DNA of 64,000 bases from Elmis aenea (taxonomy: Eukaryota > Arthropoda > Insecta > Coleoptera > Elmidae), in NCBI GenBank assembly GCA_947652605.1, contig OX393582.1, positions 14,470,544 through 14,534,543 on the forward strand, given 5' to 3'. Made by a program: the position numbers and the translations under genes. Shown in pieces: positions 37,254-49,900 of the stretch. Position 1 is the stretch's first letter. Every line of letters starts with the position of its first letter. The notes under the pieces were generated by a model. That model did no database searches. It worked only from the letters and a program-made list of their open reading frames with translations, and had not been told where the DNA came from.

Positions 37254-38070
37254 AAAGCCTCGTTCCCATTAGTGAAGTTACTTGAATTTAAGTAGCTTGA
37301 CTTCAAGTTTACGTTTTGACAAGTTTACTGAAACTAGTAGATATTTAAAATGGGGTCGAAACAATTGATGCATTCCTATCACGATATTTGTCATCTTGTA
37401 TGTCCCACAGAACGTCATAACTCTCACATATTTCAAAAAACTTTTTCCATTTTGCGATTACTCAATATTGACATTTCCCTTAACTTGTCATCAACGTCAC
37501 TTAGTTGTGTCAAATTTGAATGATAAAACAATCGCATCATTCAGGTTGTCAGTGAAAAGTTGAAAGGCTCTACTCTACTTGGAACTGAAACTCAGTCTCA
37601 AGTTAACTTCAAGTCAACTACAGCCTCTTCCCATTCAAGTTACTTGAATTCAAGTAGTTTGAATTTAGGTAATTTGAAAGCACTTGACCAATGTGAACCT
37701 GTTTTTTAGTTGACTTGAAACTTGAAAGAATAGTTCAAGTCAACTAAATATCAGGTTGACATTGGTCAAGTGCTTGCAAGTTACTTGAATTCAAGCTACT
37801 TGAATAATGAAAACGAGGCTTAAGTAGCAAGTTCACATTGGTAAAAACTTTCAAGTTACTTGCATTCAAGTAACTTGACTTATGAGAATGAGGCTTTAAA
37901 GTCAACTTCAAGTCAACTAAATATCAGGTTGACATTGGTCAAGTGCTTGCAAGTTACTTGAATTCAAGTAACTTGAATAATGAAAACGAGGCTTAAGTAG
38001 CAAGTTCACATTGGTAAAAACTTTCAAGTTACTTGAATTCAAGTAACTTGACTAATGAGAACAAGGCTTT
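37254..38070. mobile_element. TIR element made of palindromic satellite units
   Basis: Ends AAAGCCTCGTTCCCATTAG and (inverted) CTAATGAGAACAAGGCTTT give a TIR of about 35 bp that runs into AAGTTACTTGAATT. The interior has at least two tandem units of 173 bp (from 37735 and 37908). These are rich in a perfect 26-bp palindrome centred on GAATTC (near 37947-37975 and 38025-38050) and in CAAGTCAACT/AGTTGACTTG pairs. Confidence 0.75.
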
Positions 38071-39497
38071 AGATATAAAAAAGTTGACTATCACATCTCA
38101 AAAACTAAATAGGCTGGGTCAATTTTAACAACACCATGCGATTAAGGCCTTTGCCTTACTTGTGAACAACAAATTCCATACTTTTGTGGGCAATAAAGTT
38201 TATAGTAGATTTTGAAAATTTAGTTCAGGTTATTTCAGGAATGCACAAAATGCACATTTTCAGTTTATATTCTTGCTAAGCACCTAAAAACACAGTTTTT
38301 GCTAGGTTAGCGTTTGTTCTATCTCTTCCAAGATCTTTATCTTCTTTATATTGTATTGTACAATTTAAATACTTTACTTCAATTAACCGACCTTCGGCCT
38401 ATTCGTTTTTGAGATAAAGCTTATACAATCAACAGCAGCTAATTGGCAAAGTTGAATTTAACATTGTAATAATAGGTCACAATTTTTTTGGCTCATGCAG
38501 CCTTGCATTTACAATATTCAAAGATCTGATCCAGTGTTGGAAAATGATCTTGTTAATAACGAAAAATTGAGATTAATAGTATTAAGCGTTTAGTGTAATA
38601 ATTACGTCTACTCTTTTTTGGTGTCCATAATAAATTAAAAAGACTGTAGTTACTGTTTTCAAGATAGTATGTATTATAATTTTATATTTAGGTAGTATCT
38701 GTTTGACACGAAACCTGTTTTGTTTTAACAGTCTTTTCAGACAGTGTTTTATTTCAATAGTTTATTAGGCAATGTAGGCAGCTTTTATCATTTATTGTAA
38801 TTCAACTTATTTTAAAATACATCTTTTATTGTTTTTTTTGGAAATTAAAACTTTCTGAAAACTAAGAAAAATAAAGTAACATGATACACACAAAGAAAAT
38901 GGTGTCACATTGAATTCTGAATGGTAGCATAATTGATCTTTTATGGACATTTATTAATAATATGTTTTTTAAATGTAGTGTGTATCATGAAACAAATACT
39001 TTGTTCTAACATGACTGACTATAAAATAAAAGCAATAACTTCAGGTGAAATATTTACGTAATTAAAATTAGTTGATATTAATAGTGATATTAAAGTTCAG
39101 TAAAACATTGTTTCCAAATCAGTTTTACAGTAATACCCATTTTTTAAATAGTTATACAAACTTAAAAATAGGTAATTGAAATGTAAAGTATTTTTATACA
39201 ATAAATCTTTTATAAATATAGAATTTTTACAAACGATTTAGTTTTTTTAAATAATTACAACTTTCTTATGACAAAATGTCAAAAATGTGTAGGCAAACGA
39301 TAAAATTATAAGTTTCTTGTTTTTTCTTTCAATTGTTTCAGATTACCGCTGTCTACCTTCATAGCCTACTTGAAATTATCACTTTGCCCTAATAATTAAC
39401 AATAAAATCGCGATATCTCGGAAAATATCAATTTTAGGTGAAAAACAGCACTATTGTTTCCGAAAGATAATTACATTTTGTATAAGTCTGTGTAATA
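38071..39497. other. AT-rich intergenic stretch
   Basis: No gene, RNA or defined repeat recognised. Confidence 0.5.
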
Positions 39498-39888
39498 TAG
39501 GGTGTGGTATTTAAGAAAATTGAGTTATCGATGTTTAAAGTTTTTCAAAGCCACTAATGCGAATTAATTAATATCGTAGGCTTTTAAAACCAAATTGTTC
39601 TTTTGCGATTTTCTTAAAAAATTTATTATGTAAGGGTATACAAGTTTTAGTGTGTTGAAAAGGGAAAGAAAATGTCTTTCAAACCGTATAAAAAAATATG
39701 TATGGTGCCATTTAAAAAAAAAAAACAAATATGGTGTCATAACTCCTAAAAAAACAAAAGAAAACAAAAATGTGACATGACAATATTTTGGGAAATACTG
39801 TATCAAACAACTTTTATTTGAAACTTTTTTTGATAATCCTTTCCCATAACAAAATAAGTGGGGGTGTCATAAGTGATGCCTCGCCCTA
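39498..39888. mobile_element. CAGGGTG-like MITE, 391 bp
   Basis: Ends are TA-TAGGGTGTGGTATTTAAG and GTGATGCCTCGCCCTA-TA. Internal homopolymer runs. Immediately followed by another element of the same type at 39901. Confidence 0.55.
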
Positions 39889-39900
39889 TATGTATGTATA

Positions 39901-40193
39901 CAGGGTGTTGTATGACCAAACGGCCAATCCTAGGAGCATGTTCCTTAAGTCAATTTAAGCAAAAAATGTTGCATAAACCATAGTCCAAAACTTGATGGTT
40001 ATTGAGTTATAGACCTTCAAAGTTTAAAAAAAAAGGTAAATTTCAACATAAAATAGTATGAAAAACCGCTTTTATCTTCTAAAATATTCATTTAACAAAA
40101 TGTTTTTTATAAAGGATGCATCGCTATTTTTTTTGCGCTTTTTTTACGATTGGCTATGGCAACCAACCTAGTTATTTTAAATAGAACACCCTG
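39901..40193. mobile_element. CAGGGTG MITE (family G), 293 bp
   Basis: Starts TA-CAGGGTGTTGTATGACC and ends TAAATAGAACACCCTG-TA. The terminal repeat is short (about 11 bp). A further solo CAGGGCG terminus lies near 40401. Confidence 0.65.
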
Positions 40194-40937
40194 TATATTA
40201 TTACATTCTTGGATTCCTCTTTAAATGTACTTTATAAAATATGAAAGGTCATGTAGGCCCAAAATTAACCGTTTTCGAGTAATGAATTTTTTTCTCGAAA
40301 AGTTTAAGAAATGTGTGGTGACAACCGAAATTCGTTTGGAAGTTATGCTTCGTATAACTTTGTAAACGATTTGAATTATTTAAAATTTTAAAATTTTATA
40401 CAGGGCGTTTGTTACTTTTAATGTGATGTTTTTAAAAGTTCTACATTGCTCAAAATTTTTGAGAAAAAAATTAATTACTCAAATCATCATAGCTAGACTC
40501 CTCGTAGACTACTGTTAGTTAACATTACTATCTGTAATTAAATCAGAACTTTTTCATTTGTTTAACAACAAAACAAGTCAATTCAACATGTATGGTAATT
40601 CACTATTCTTTAAATGTTGACTTAAACAAAGTAATTTTAAATCTTAAAATCACAAATGAAGACTCCTACAATTCTTTCTAGTAAAAAAAGGCAGCAACAT
40701 TTAAAAGTATTTTATTATTAAACAGTTACAATTTTTGTTCTAAATAAATGCAACTGCTAGAATCATTAAAACCACACTATTATCTTTCACAAATTAAAAG
40801 TATTTCAACATCTTTTATATAAAAAAAGTAATTACTATTCACAATAGGTACTGCTTAAAAGAATTAATGATTTTAATAAATAATACAGCAACTTGCAACG
40901 AACAAGGTACTTCAGCAAACACAACCAGCTCTTTTTT

Positions 40938-43900
40938 CTACTCCCATCTGGTTTTCTTTCTTGTACTTGACGTCGGATGTTGTACCATAGCATGAGACTG
41001 ATCCTGACTGGCCGTAAACTAAAAATACCGATTAACATAAAACACCTGTTTTTTTTTCTTACCCACAATTTTACAAACTTTTTTGCCACAACAAACTTTC
41101 ATTTAACTTTAAAATGTCTACATGTTGGCTTAAAAACAATCACTATTGCACTTTAAAATTTTTTTTTTTAAAACATTTTGGACATCAAGGTATACAGGGT
41201 GATTTAAATTCAAGTTTAAGCATGGGGATCTCGCTTATTATAATAGCTAGAGTATAGGTTTAAATTTGGCAAAGTTGCTTAAGTTTGTGCTCAATAATAA
41301 TCTGAAGAGAAGTTGGAAATACCTCAAACGGTATCTGAGGAAATTAGGAAAAACCGGAATATACGATTTTTGAAAATCATCTATAACTCCTTTGAAGTAT
41401 GAAATATTTCAAATATGTAAAAACATTGACCAAGCAACTTTTTAAGCCGAATCGGATGGTGGTCACAAATTTTTCCTAGATCGATTCGTTTTTGTTTTAT
41501 GACAACCAACTTTATTTTTTCTTATGGGCGCAATTTTTGCTATTTATATAATCAAATAGCATTTATTTTTCTGAATTCATTGATGTATCACACACGGTAT
41601 TTTACTTCTTCTTTCATTGTCAAATTTGAAAAAATACGTTTTTAACAATAACCATTATAAATCAAGTAGGCCGGTTGTTGTAGTTTATGTTGTTTCCATG
41701 ATAACCAATCAACAAGCTAAAAGTTTTGAAAGCCTATTACGTGTCACATTAATAAATTCGTAAAATTGAACTTTAACAATGAAGAAAAAGCGATATGCTG
41801 CGAATTTTTTATACCGTTCTTTTAAGTTTTGTTATACTTTATCATATGCTTTAAACAAATTTACTTAAGTTTCTATTTAACGTAGAAAAATAGTGTTTTT
41901 TCCAAATCTGTTTGTAATAAAAATGTGTTTTTTTTAAATTTTTATCTGAAACCTTTCTGCCACATTATCTTCTGGGTTTGGCAAAGGCCCCATATTTTCC
42001 TAAGTTTCTGTCCAACGTACAAAAATATGTGTGCGAGGGTTGTCTTATGTTGTTGCATGGCGTTGACTTAACAATAGACAATTCCTACTCAATGAATAAA
42101 AAATTGGCAGCATTTCACGTTTTTCTTTTTTATTAAAGTTCATATTTACGAATTTATTAATGTGACAAGTAAAAGGCTTTCAAAACTTTTAGTTTGTTAA
42201 TTGGTTGTCATGGAAACAACATAAACTACAACGACCGGCCTACCTGACATAATGGTTATTGTTTAAACTCTATTTTTTTAAATTTAACAATTAATAAAGA
42301 AGTAAAATACCATGTGTGATACATCAATGAATTCAGAAAAATAAATGCTATTTGATTATGTAAATAGCAAAAATTGCGCCCATAAGAAAAAATAAAGTTG
42401 GTTGTCATAAAACAAAAACGAATCGATCTAGGAAAAATTTGTGACCACAATCCGATTCGGCTTAAAAAGTTGCTTCGGCAATGTTTTAACACATTTAAAA
42501 TATTTCATACTCCAAAGGAGTTATAGACGATTTTCAAAAATCGTATTTTCCAATTTTTCCGAATTTTCTCGGATACCGTATGAGATATTTCCAATTTCTC
42601 TTCGGATTATTAATGAGCACCAAATTTAACAATTTTGCCAAATTTAAACCTACATTCTAGCTATTATAATAAGCGAGATCCCCATGCTTAAACTCGAATT
42701 TCAATCACCCTGTATAAATATTAATTAAAATTTTTAATTCCCAATCATAGTCTGTGAAGGTTTAATTATGCGTGCGTTTAATTAACCAAAGTTTTTAAGT
42801 GGTTTGAGAAGTAAATACAAAATATTAATGACTAAATTAAACATTTTATGCATAAATTGAATTAATAAAAGAATAGCTGCAATGTAAAACAGTAACGAAT
42901 CATCATAGATGACAGCACTGCATATGTAGTCAGCTGCATTTTTATCACAAATAAAGTTTAAAATAATCACAAAGAATATGTAATTAGACAATTGTAAAAC
43001 TTGTCTTAATTTGCTAAAAATTTTCAATTAATGTCACGATTTTAAAAAGTACTTACCTGATTAACATATTGAGCTTTAAAGGCAGCTTTCATTGCAGACA
43101 GTCTATCAGTGGCAGGTCCTGCTTTAGGGGCTGGAGGGTTCGAAGGGGCTGGAGAATTTTGGGAGCCATTCGGAGGAGGTGGTGGCGGAGGTCGACTGAC
43201 TTTCTCTTTGTACCCTAATCCTAAACCCCCAATGTTTGGATTCTGATCTTTCTTCTTATACCTTGCAAATAAAAAATTAAAATTGTTTAGACTTTCTTGT
43301 ATTTAGGGATAAAACTACAAAAATAAGTATTTTAATGTTATGGAATGCGAGGAATTAAATGTTTATGTTTTTTTTACTTACTTTGTAGGCGATAGTCAAT
43401 TTTTTTATTTTTAAGGAAGCCCTATTACATTTCATAGGAATAAATAGACTATAAAATTCTGAACACAAAAATACATCACATCACAATTTTTAGTTATGAA
43501 ATGTCAAAAATTATAAGAAATAAAAAGTTGACTATCGCCTAGAAAACAATTGAAGAAATACCTAAAAACAAATGCAACTTTTGGATTCTTCGCATTCCGT
43601 AACATAATTGAAACTATTTTCTTATAGTTAAAAACAAAAGTGGTAAAGAAAAAATAAAAATTGGATTGTTGGTTTGTTTCAGAACAGTTTAGGCTATTTA
43701 AAATTTGAAGACAGATTTAAAATCAGATCAAACTTTTAAACGTTTTAACTGGCTCTGAAGTTCTAATAGTTTTCGATTACGTGAAAAAAAATATTTTTTC
43801 TACACTAATTTTTAGTGTCAAATATTAAAATTTAATTTTGTTCCAATCGTTCACCAAAAACTCACAAAAATTTTAACTATATAGCAAAAATAAAGTTTCA

Positions 43901-46900
43901 TACATCTTTTTCAAAATATGGCTTAATTATCATAAAAACCATATTTTTCTATATACAATTAAACGTTTTATTGGTAAATTTTTACATTAAAAGAAGCATA
44001 TGGGGTATTTTTGATATATTTAAAAAACGATTTTTAAAAACAGCAAAGGGTGTTTTAAAAAAATACGAAATTCCGACAAAGGGCACAATTTGTCACATTA
44101 AAAAATAAAAATCTTGAAAATAAAAATTTCAAGTTTGCTAGACTGCAGTACTACAAACTCCATGTAACAGATTACTTCAATATTCAACAGGTACCGTTAG
44201 CAAACAGTGAAGTTAAATGAAAGGGATATTTTTTAATACTATCAAAACATCAGAAAACATTGCATGAGATCAACAATTTAATTCTTTTTAACACAAATAC
44301 GTTCAAATATAGTTTTGAAAAATCTTATTGAACAATCACTTTTCTTAAATTACAAAGTAAAATGTTGCAAGGTGTTTGAATTTTTCAAAATCTCACCTTG
44401 ATTTTTTGAACCACGAACTTTGTAAAGCAAGATCCAACACATCTTGGGGCACTTCTTGATGGGCAGCCTCCAAGTTACGCACAATGTGTCCAGCAAACTC
44501 CTTGTCCTTATCCGTCAGCAGGGTGAAAGCAGTTCCTTGCATACCGGCTCTGCCAGTTCGTCCAACTCGATGAGTGTGTGTGTCGATGTCTCTTGCAATA
44601 TCAAAATTGACCACAGTTCGTACATGAGGAATATCCAAACCTCTAGCGGCAACATCAGTTGCAACCTTTAAAATAAAAACCACGTTTTACACACTTACAG
44701 CGCAACAAAGAAAAACTTTAAAAAGTAATAACCCCCTTACCAGTAATGGGCACTCGTTTTTCTTGAAAGCCATAATAACTCGATTACGGTCAGCTTGCTC
44801 CATATCGCCGTGCAATAATAGACACTCAAATTCCTTGACTTTAAGATCACCAGCGACCTAAAAATTTGACAAAACTGTTGGAAAACGTATTCAAAAAATT
44901 TGCTTAATTACTCTTAGTACACATTTTTTGACAAGATATATGTGCAATACATGAGCATCTCACAAACACTAAGAGATAGAAATTTGGTTAAATTAGAGAA
45001 TATATGCAGAACGTATCAATTTTCCATATTTTCATTAACTCTCATGAAACAGTATTGTATTTTAATTTTGGTTAGCTAAGTAAGTATGCTTGGAAATAAC
45101 TTTGCCACATTATCAGAGCATTTTTTACATGGCTTTTTACATAATTTACATCAACTTTTTTTAAATACAGATGGGTCCACATGACAACATTCAAAAAAAC
45201 TTTTTTTTTATAATTTGATAAGTTTATTTTTGTAACTAACAAGTTATGCATAAAATACAAGTTTCTGGTCGTAGCTTGTGTAAAATAAAAAATAAAATAA
45301 AACAAAACATAATTTGGCAAACAATTGTATGTAAAATTTTGTACTTTAAAATTGGGTAGTTTATTTATTTAACATTGAGTAAATACCGGGTGTCCCACAA
45401 GGTATGCCTTCGCTAGTTTTTGCATAAATCCAATGTTTAGGACCTAAATAAAACGTTTTTACTGATAATTTTTTTCTTGTGTCCCTTCATATACAGGGTG
45501 TCCCAAATATAGTGAACAGCATGAGGATCTCTTGAACGGTAAGAGATACAGAGTTGGTTAAATGGGTCAAAATGATCTATGATTCAAGAGCATCTGTTCT
45601 ATGAAAAAAAAATTGAAAAAAATCAATAGTTTCTGCGCTATTGATGAAAAACAATTCATTTTGACCCATTTAACCAACTCTGTATCTCTTACCGTTTAAG
45701 AGATCCCCATGCTGTTCACTATATTTGGGACATCCTGTATATGAAGGGACACATGAAAAAAATTATTATCAGTAAAAACGTTTTATTTAGATCCTAAACA
45801 TTCGATTTGTGCAAAAATTAGTGAAGGCATACCTTGTGGGTTGTGGGACACCCTGTATTTATTTAACAGTATATTACTCATATTTTTAAATTACTCCATT
45901 AGTTATAAAAAAAAAACATAAACGAGAAAAATGTTATGACCTTCATTTCAATAAACAAAGTTGATGTAAATGTCTTAAAATTTGTAAAAACAAATGATAA
46001 AAGTTTTGTTATCTTTGTATAAAAATGCTCCAATGTTAATAAAAAAATCATCCAGTGCAATGGGCAAGTTATACAGGGTGTGTAAAAATTGGCGGAAGCG
46101 CTACACGTGGCGATGTTCTTCGTAAAATTCTAAGTCGAAAATCTTGATACAAAAATGTTGTAGCATGCTTGCTGTGTCTGCAAGAGGTCCTCAAAGTTTT
46201 GACATTTAGTCCTTTAATAAGCGTTATTATTTAATACTTGCTAATGAAAAAGCTGCAATTTGGAATAAAAATAAATTTCGAATAGTATTTTTTCCTAGAT
46301 ATTGTGTTCTTCCTTTCAAAAATTGGTGTTGAAAATATGTAAATCACTGATTTGAACGAAAATAATACATATGGCAACATTGTCATTAGCTGTCATCTCT
46401 GTTTTTCTCTTAATTATTTCTAGTTTGTGTTTTACGATACCCAAAAGTTTGCAGCTATGTTTACGAACTGAAGGCTTTCAGTTCGAACAAAAATTGTAAA
46501 TACATAAGTAAAAATTGCTGATAAAAAAATGTCCAAACGCAAATCAATGTTTGCAATGTTGCCAATTTTTTTTTTCCTTTAAATGGTTCCTGAGGCCATA
46601 GGAAGCATGGTACAACATTTTTGTATCAAGATTTTCGACTTAGAATTTTACGAAGAACATCGTCACGTGTAGCGCTTCTGCCAATTTATACACACCCTGT
46701 ATACAGGGTCTTTCATAAATATTACGAAAAAATTCAGCTGGTGATTCCTATCGAAAATTAAGGGGGGTTTTCATATACATTTTTTCCCCTAGACGTCTCC
46801 TTTCTGAGTTACACCCAGTGGTGAGCTGTAGGGGCTCGCGAGAGCCCTTTGTTAAATTATTCCTTAATTTGCGAGCCCCTTGTTCTTCTTGTTAACCATT

Positions 46901-49900
46901 TTCTCAAGAAAAAATGTATCTTAAAATCATTCACGATTATTCACGTTTGAATTTAGAATGACATTTTTTTCCCAACATATAATTAACATTATTTTTTTGT
47001 TTTTATTTAACTATGAGCGAGCCCTTTGTTAAAAATTTCATAGCTCACCACTGGTTACACCCCCCCTAAAAGTGAGGGTAAAATTAGGTTTTTATTTTAT
47101 TTCTCAAATTTGGATAAATGTAGAAGAATTATATTTGGTAGATGTTTTATACTTATTAAAAGGTTTCCCATAGTAATATTTTCAATCATCTCCCACCTTC
47201 ACAGGGGTATGAAAAGTGCGACCCCTGTTGTTTTTTTTATCAGAACTTTTTGATGGGTTTAAATTTTGCAATTTTAAAATTGTGTTTATGAAAGATTGAT
47301 TTATTTAGAAACTTTTCTTGTTCTTTAGTTTTTCTGGTAAAACCTACCGTTTTTGAGTAAAAAATAAAATGAGTAAACATGCACCAACCAATAAATATTT
47401 AAATATAAAATGATTAATTTTGGTGGTTACCATGGTTTGTTTATGTTCATATTGGGTAGAATTGACGGGCGTTTTAGCGTTGTTGCCGCGTAAACGTCTA
47501 AATGATATACACGCGTCAATTCTACCCAATATGAACAAAAACTTCTACCCAATATGAACAAAAACAAACCATGGCAACCACCAAAATGAATCGTTTTATG
47601 TTGGAATATTTGATGGTTTATGTTTACTTATTTAATTTTTACTCAAAAACGGTAGGTTTTACGAGAAAAACTAAGGAATAAAAGATGTTTCTAAATAAAA
47701 CAAGCTTTGAAAAAAATTATCTTAAATGCAAAATTTCAACCAACCAAAATGATCTGATAAAAAAAACAGGGGTCGCACTTTTCAGCCCCCTGTGAAGGTG
47801 GGAGATGATTAAAAATATTACTTTGGGAAAACTTTTAATAAGAATAAAACATCTACTAAATATCATCCTGCTACATTTATCCAAATTTGAGAAATAAAAT
47901 AAAAACTTAATTTTACCGCTCCCCTTTAGGGGAGTGTAACTCTGAAAGGAGACGTGTAAAGGAGAAAAATTATATGAAAGACCCCCCTTAATTTTTGATA
48001 AGAAATCACCACCCAAATTTATTTGCAATACTTAAGAAACACCCTGTACAAAACAAAATAATTGAAAAAACTATTTTTAACTTCCACAAGAACAAAGAAA
48101 AAGTGAAACTGTGCTTAGTGATTTTTCCAGATGATGCACATTTTCTCCAATTTAACCAAAACGTTGGTTTATAAGATTCCCATGAATTATTCATTTTTCT
48201 TGGACGCTGTATATTTTTAAATAAAATTTAACTCACTTGTTCAGCATCCAACTTTTTGGTAACAAAGAGAAGAACCGAACCGGCAGAAAGTAGTTCCACC
48301 AGATGACTAAACAACCAATTCCGTTTAGCTTGTGGATTTGCAAGAACCAAAACATGTTGAGTGACGTCTTCTGAAGCTTGCCCGGTAAGACCCTGAGAGA
48401 TTCGGACCGGATCTCTTAGGGCATCTTTCGCAAGCTTTTCGATCCGTTTACGAAATGTTGCACTGAAGAGGAGCGTCTGTCGATCCGGTCGCACATGGTT
48501 GCAAACCGACCGGACTTGGGGCTCGAAACCCAACTCGAACATTCGGTCGGCTTCGTCTAATACCAGGAAAGTTACGCGCTGGAGATCTGTTGCACCACCC
48601 TTTATATGATCGATAATACGGCCAGGAGTTGCAACGACTATTTCCGCACCTTCTTTCAACGCCTAAATACAGAAATAGTAAAAGTAAATGAAAAATATAA
48701 GGTGTGCAAAATAGGTGAGCCACCATTGAGAACAATTTAACTAATTTAACTGACTTTGTATCTCTTACCATTGACAATATCCCAATGGTGATCTATCTAT
48801 TTGCCGCACTATGTATATTCAAGAGCAAAGGTTTTATTACCTGACTTTGTTCCCATTTTGAACCACCACCATAAGCGCAAATAACTCGTAGATTGTAAAC
48901 ACGAGCAAAGCGTCGAGCTTCGTTGTAAATTTGTAGGGCTAATTCTCTTGTTGGGGCCAAAATTAGGGCGATGGGACCTTCGCCTTCTTTCACAGGTGGT
49001 TGTTCGGCGACGTGTACGAGTAGGGGCCACAAAAACGCAGCTGTTTTACCACTTCCTTAAATGAAAGCAATTATTTTTATAGCTTCATTTAGAGGGTGAT
49101 TGAAATTTGTGTTCAAGCATGAGAATTTCGTTTATTGTTAAAGCCGCAATTTCAATTTAGCAAAGCTGCAAAATTTATTGCTTATTAACAGGGGTCCATA
49201 AGGACTGCAGCCCTCCAAATTTGTAAAAAAATTTACATATTCTTCAAATTCGTTTACATTTGAACTAAAAAAACTTTATTTTGTCATTGTACTGCAGCGA
49301 CACTCGATAGTTTACATTTTATAACATCTGTGTCTTATGAAATTAATAAGTAGGCTGCATTTTCTGCAGCACCATAGCACTATCATACTATATACAATGT
49401 GGCAAGTAGACATGGAGTGGGGGTGTTGCGTGATATACATGCTATGGGACTGCAATAAACTGCAGCCTAAGCCAAGTTAACGGCTACAAGCTAACGAGCT
49501 AATATATTACTACTATTATTTTCAATGTTTTATTTTCTGTTGTTTTTAAAAATATTATTGACATTTTTTAAATGTAAGTCAATGGATAAATATAATGGAC
49601 AGACAGAAAAACAAAAAAATCTGAGTATGTAGAGAAATTGCTATCTCACAAGGGAACCTCACTTGGTGGTATTAAAGTCGGTTGATGGGACTAAGATTTT
49701 CCGAAAGAAGATCGTGAATGAAGAAGAGTACCAACGTTTTTGGCCCCGGAAACTCAAAACTTATCGTTGAAACTCAATTTTTATTTTCAAAAATTGCACG
49801 AAATAGGTTAAAATGTTAAAGGTACTTGAAGTGAACATAAACTTGTAAATAATTATTGTTAAATCACAATGCTTTTGTTTTATTAACAAGATCCAAGTTT

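Noticed and set aside
40835..41089. 84-codon minus-strand open frame as the DDX42 end
   Set aside because: It overlaps the true last exon in another frame. The correct frame is short (27 codons with stop), follows a good acceptor and ends TRKKTRWE.
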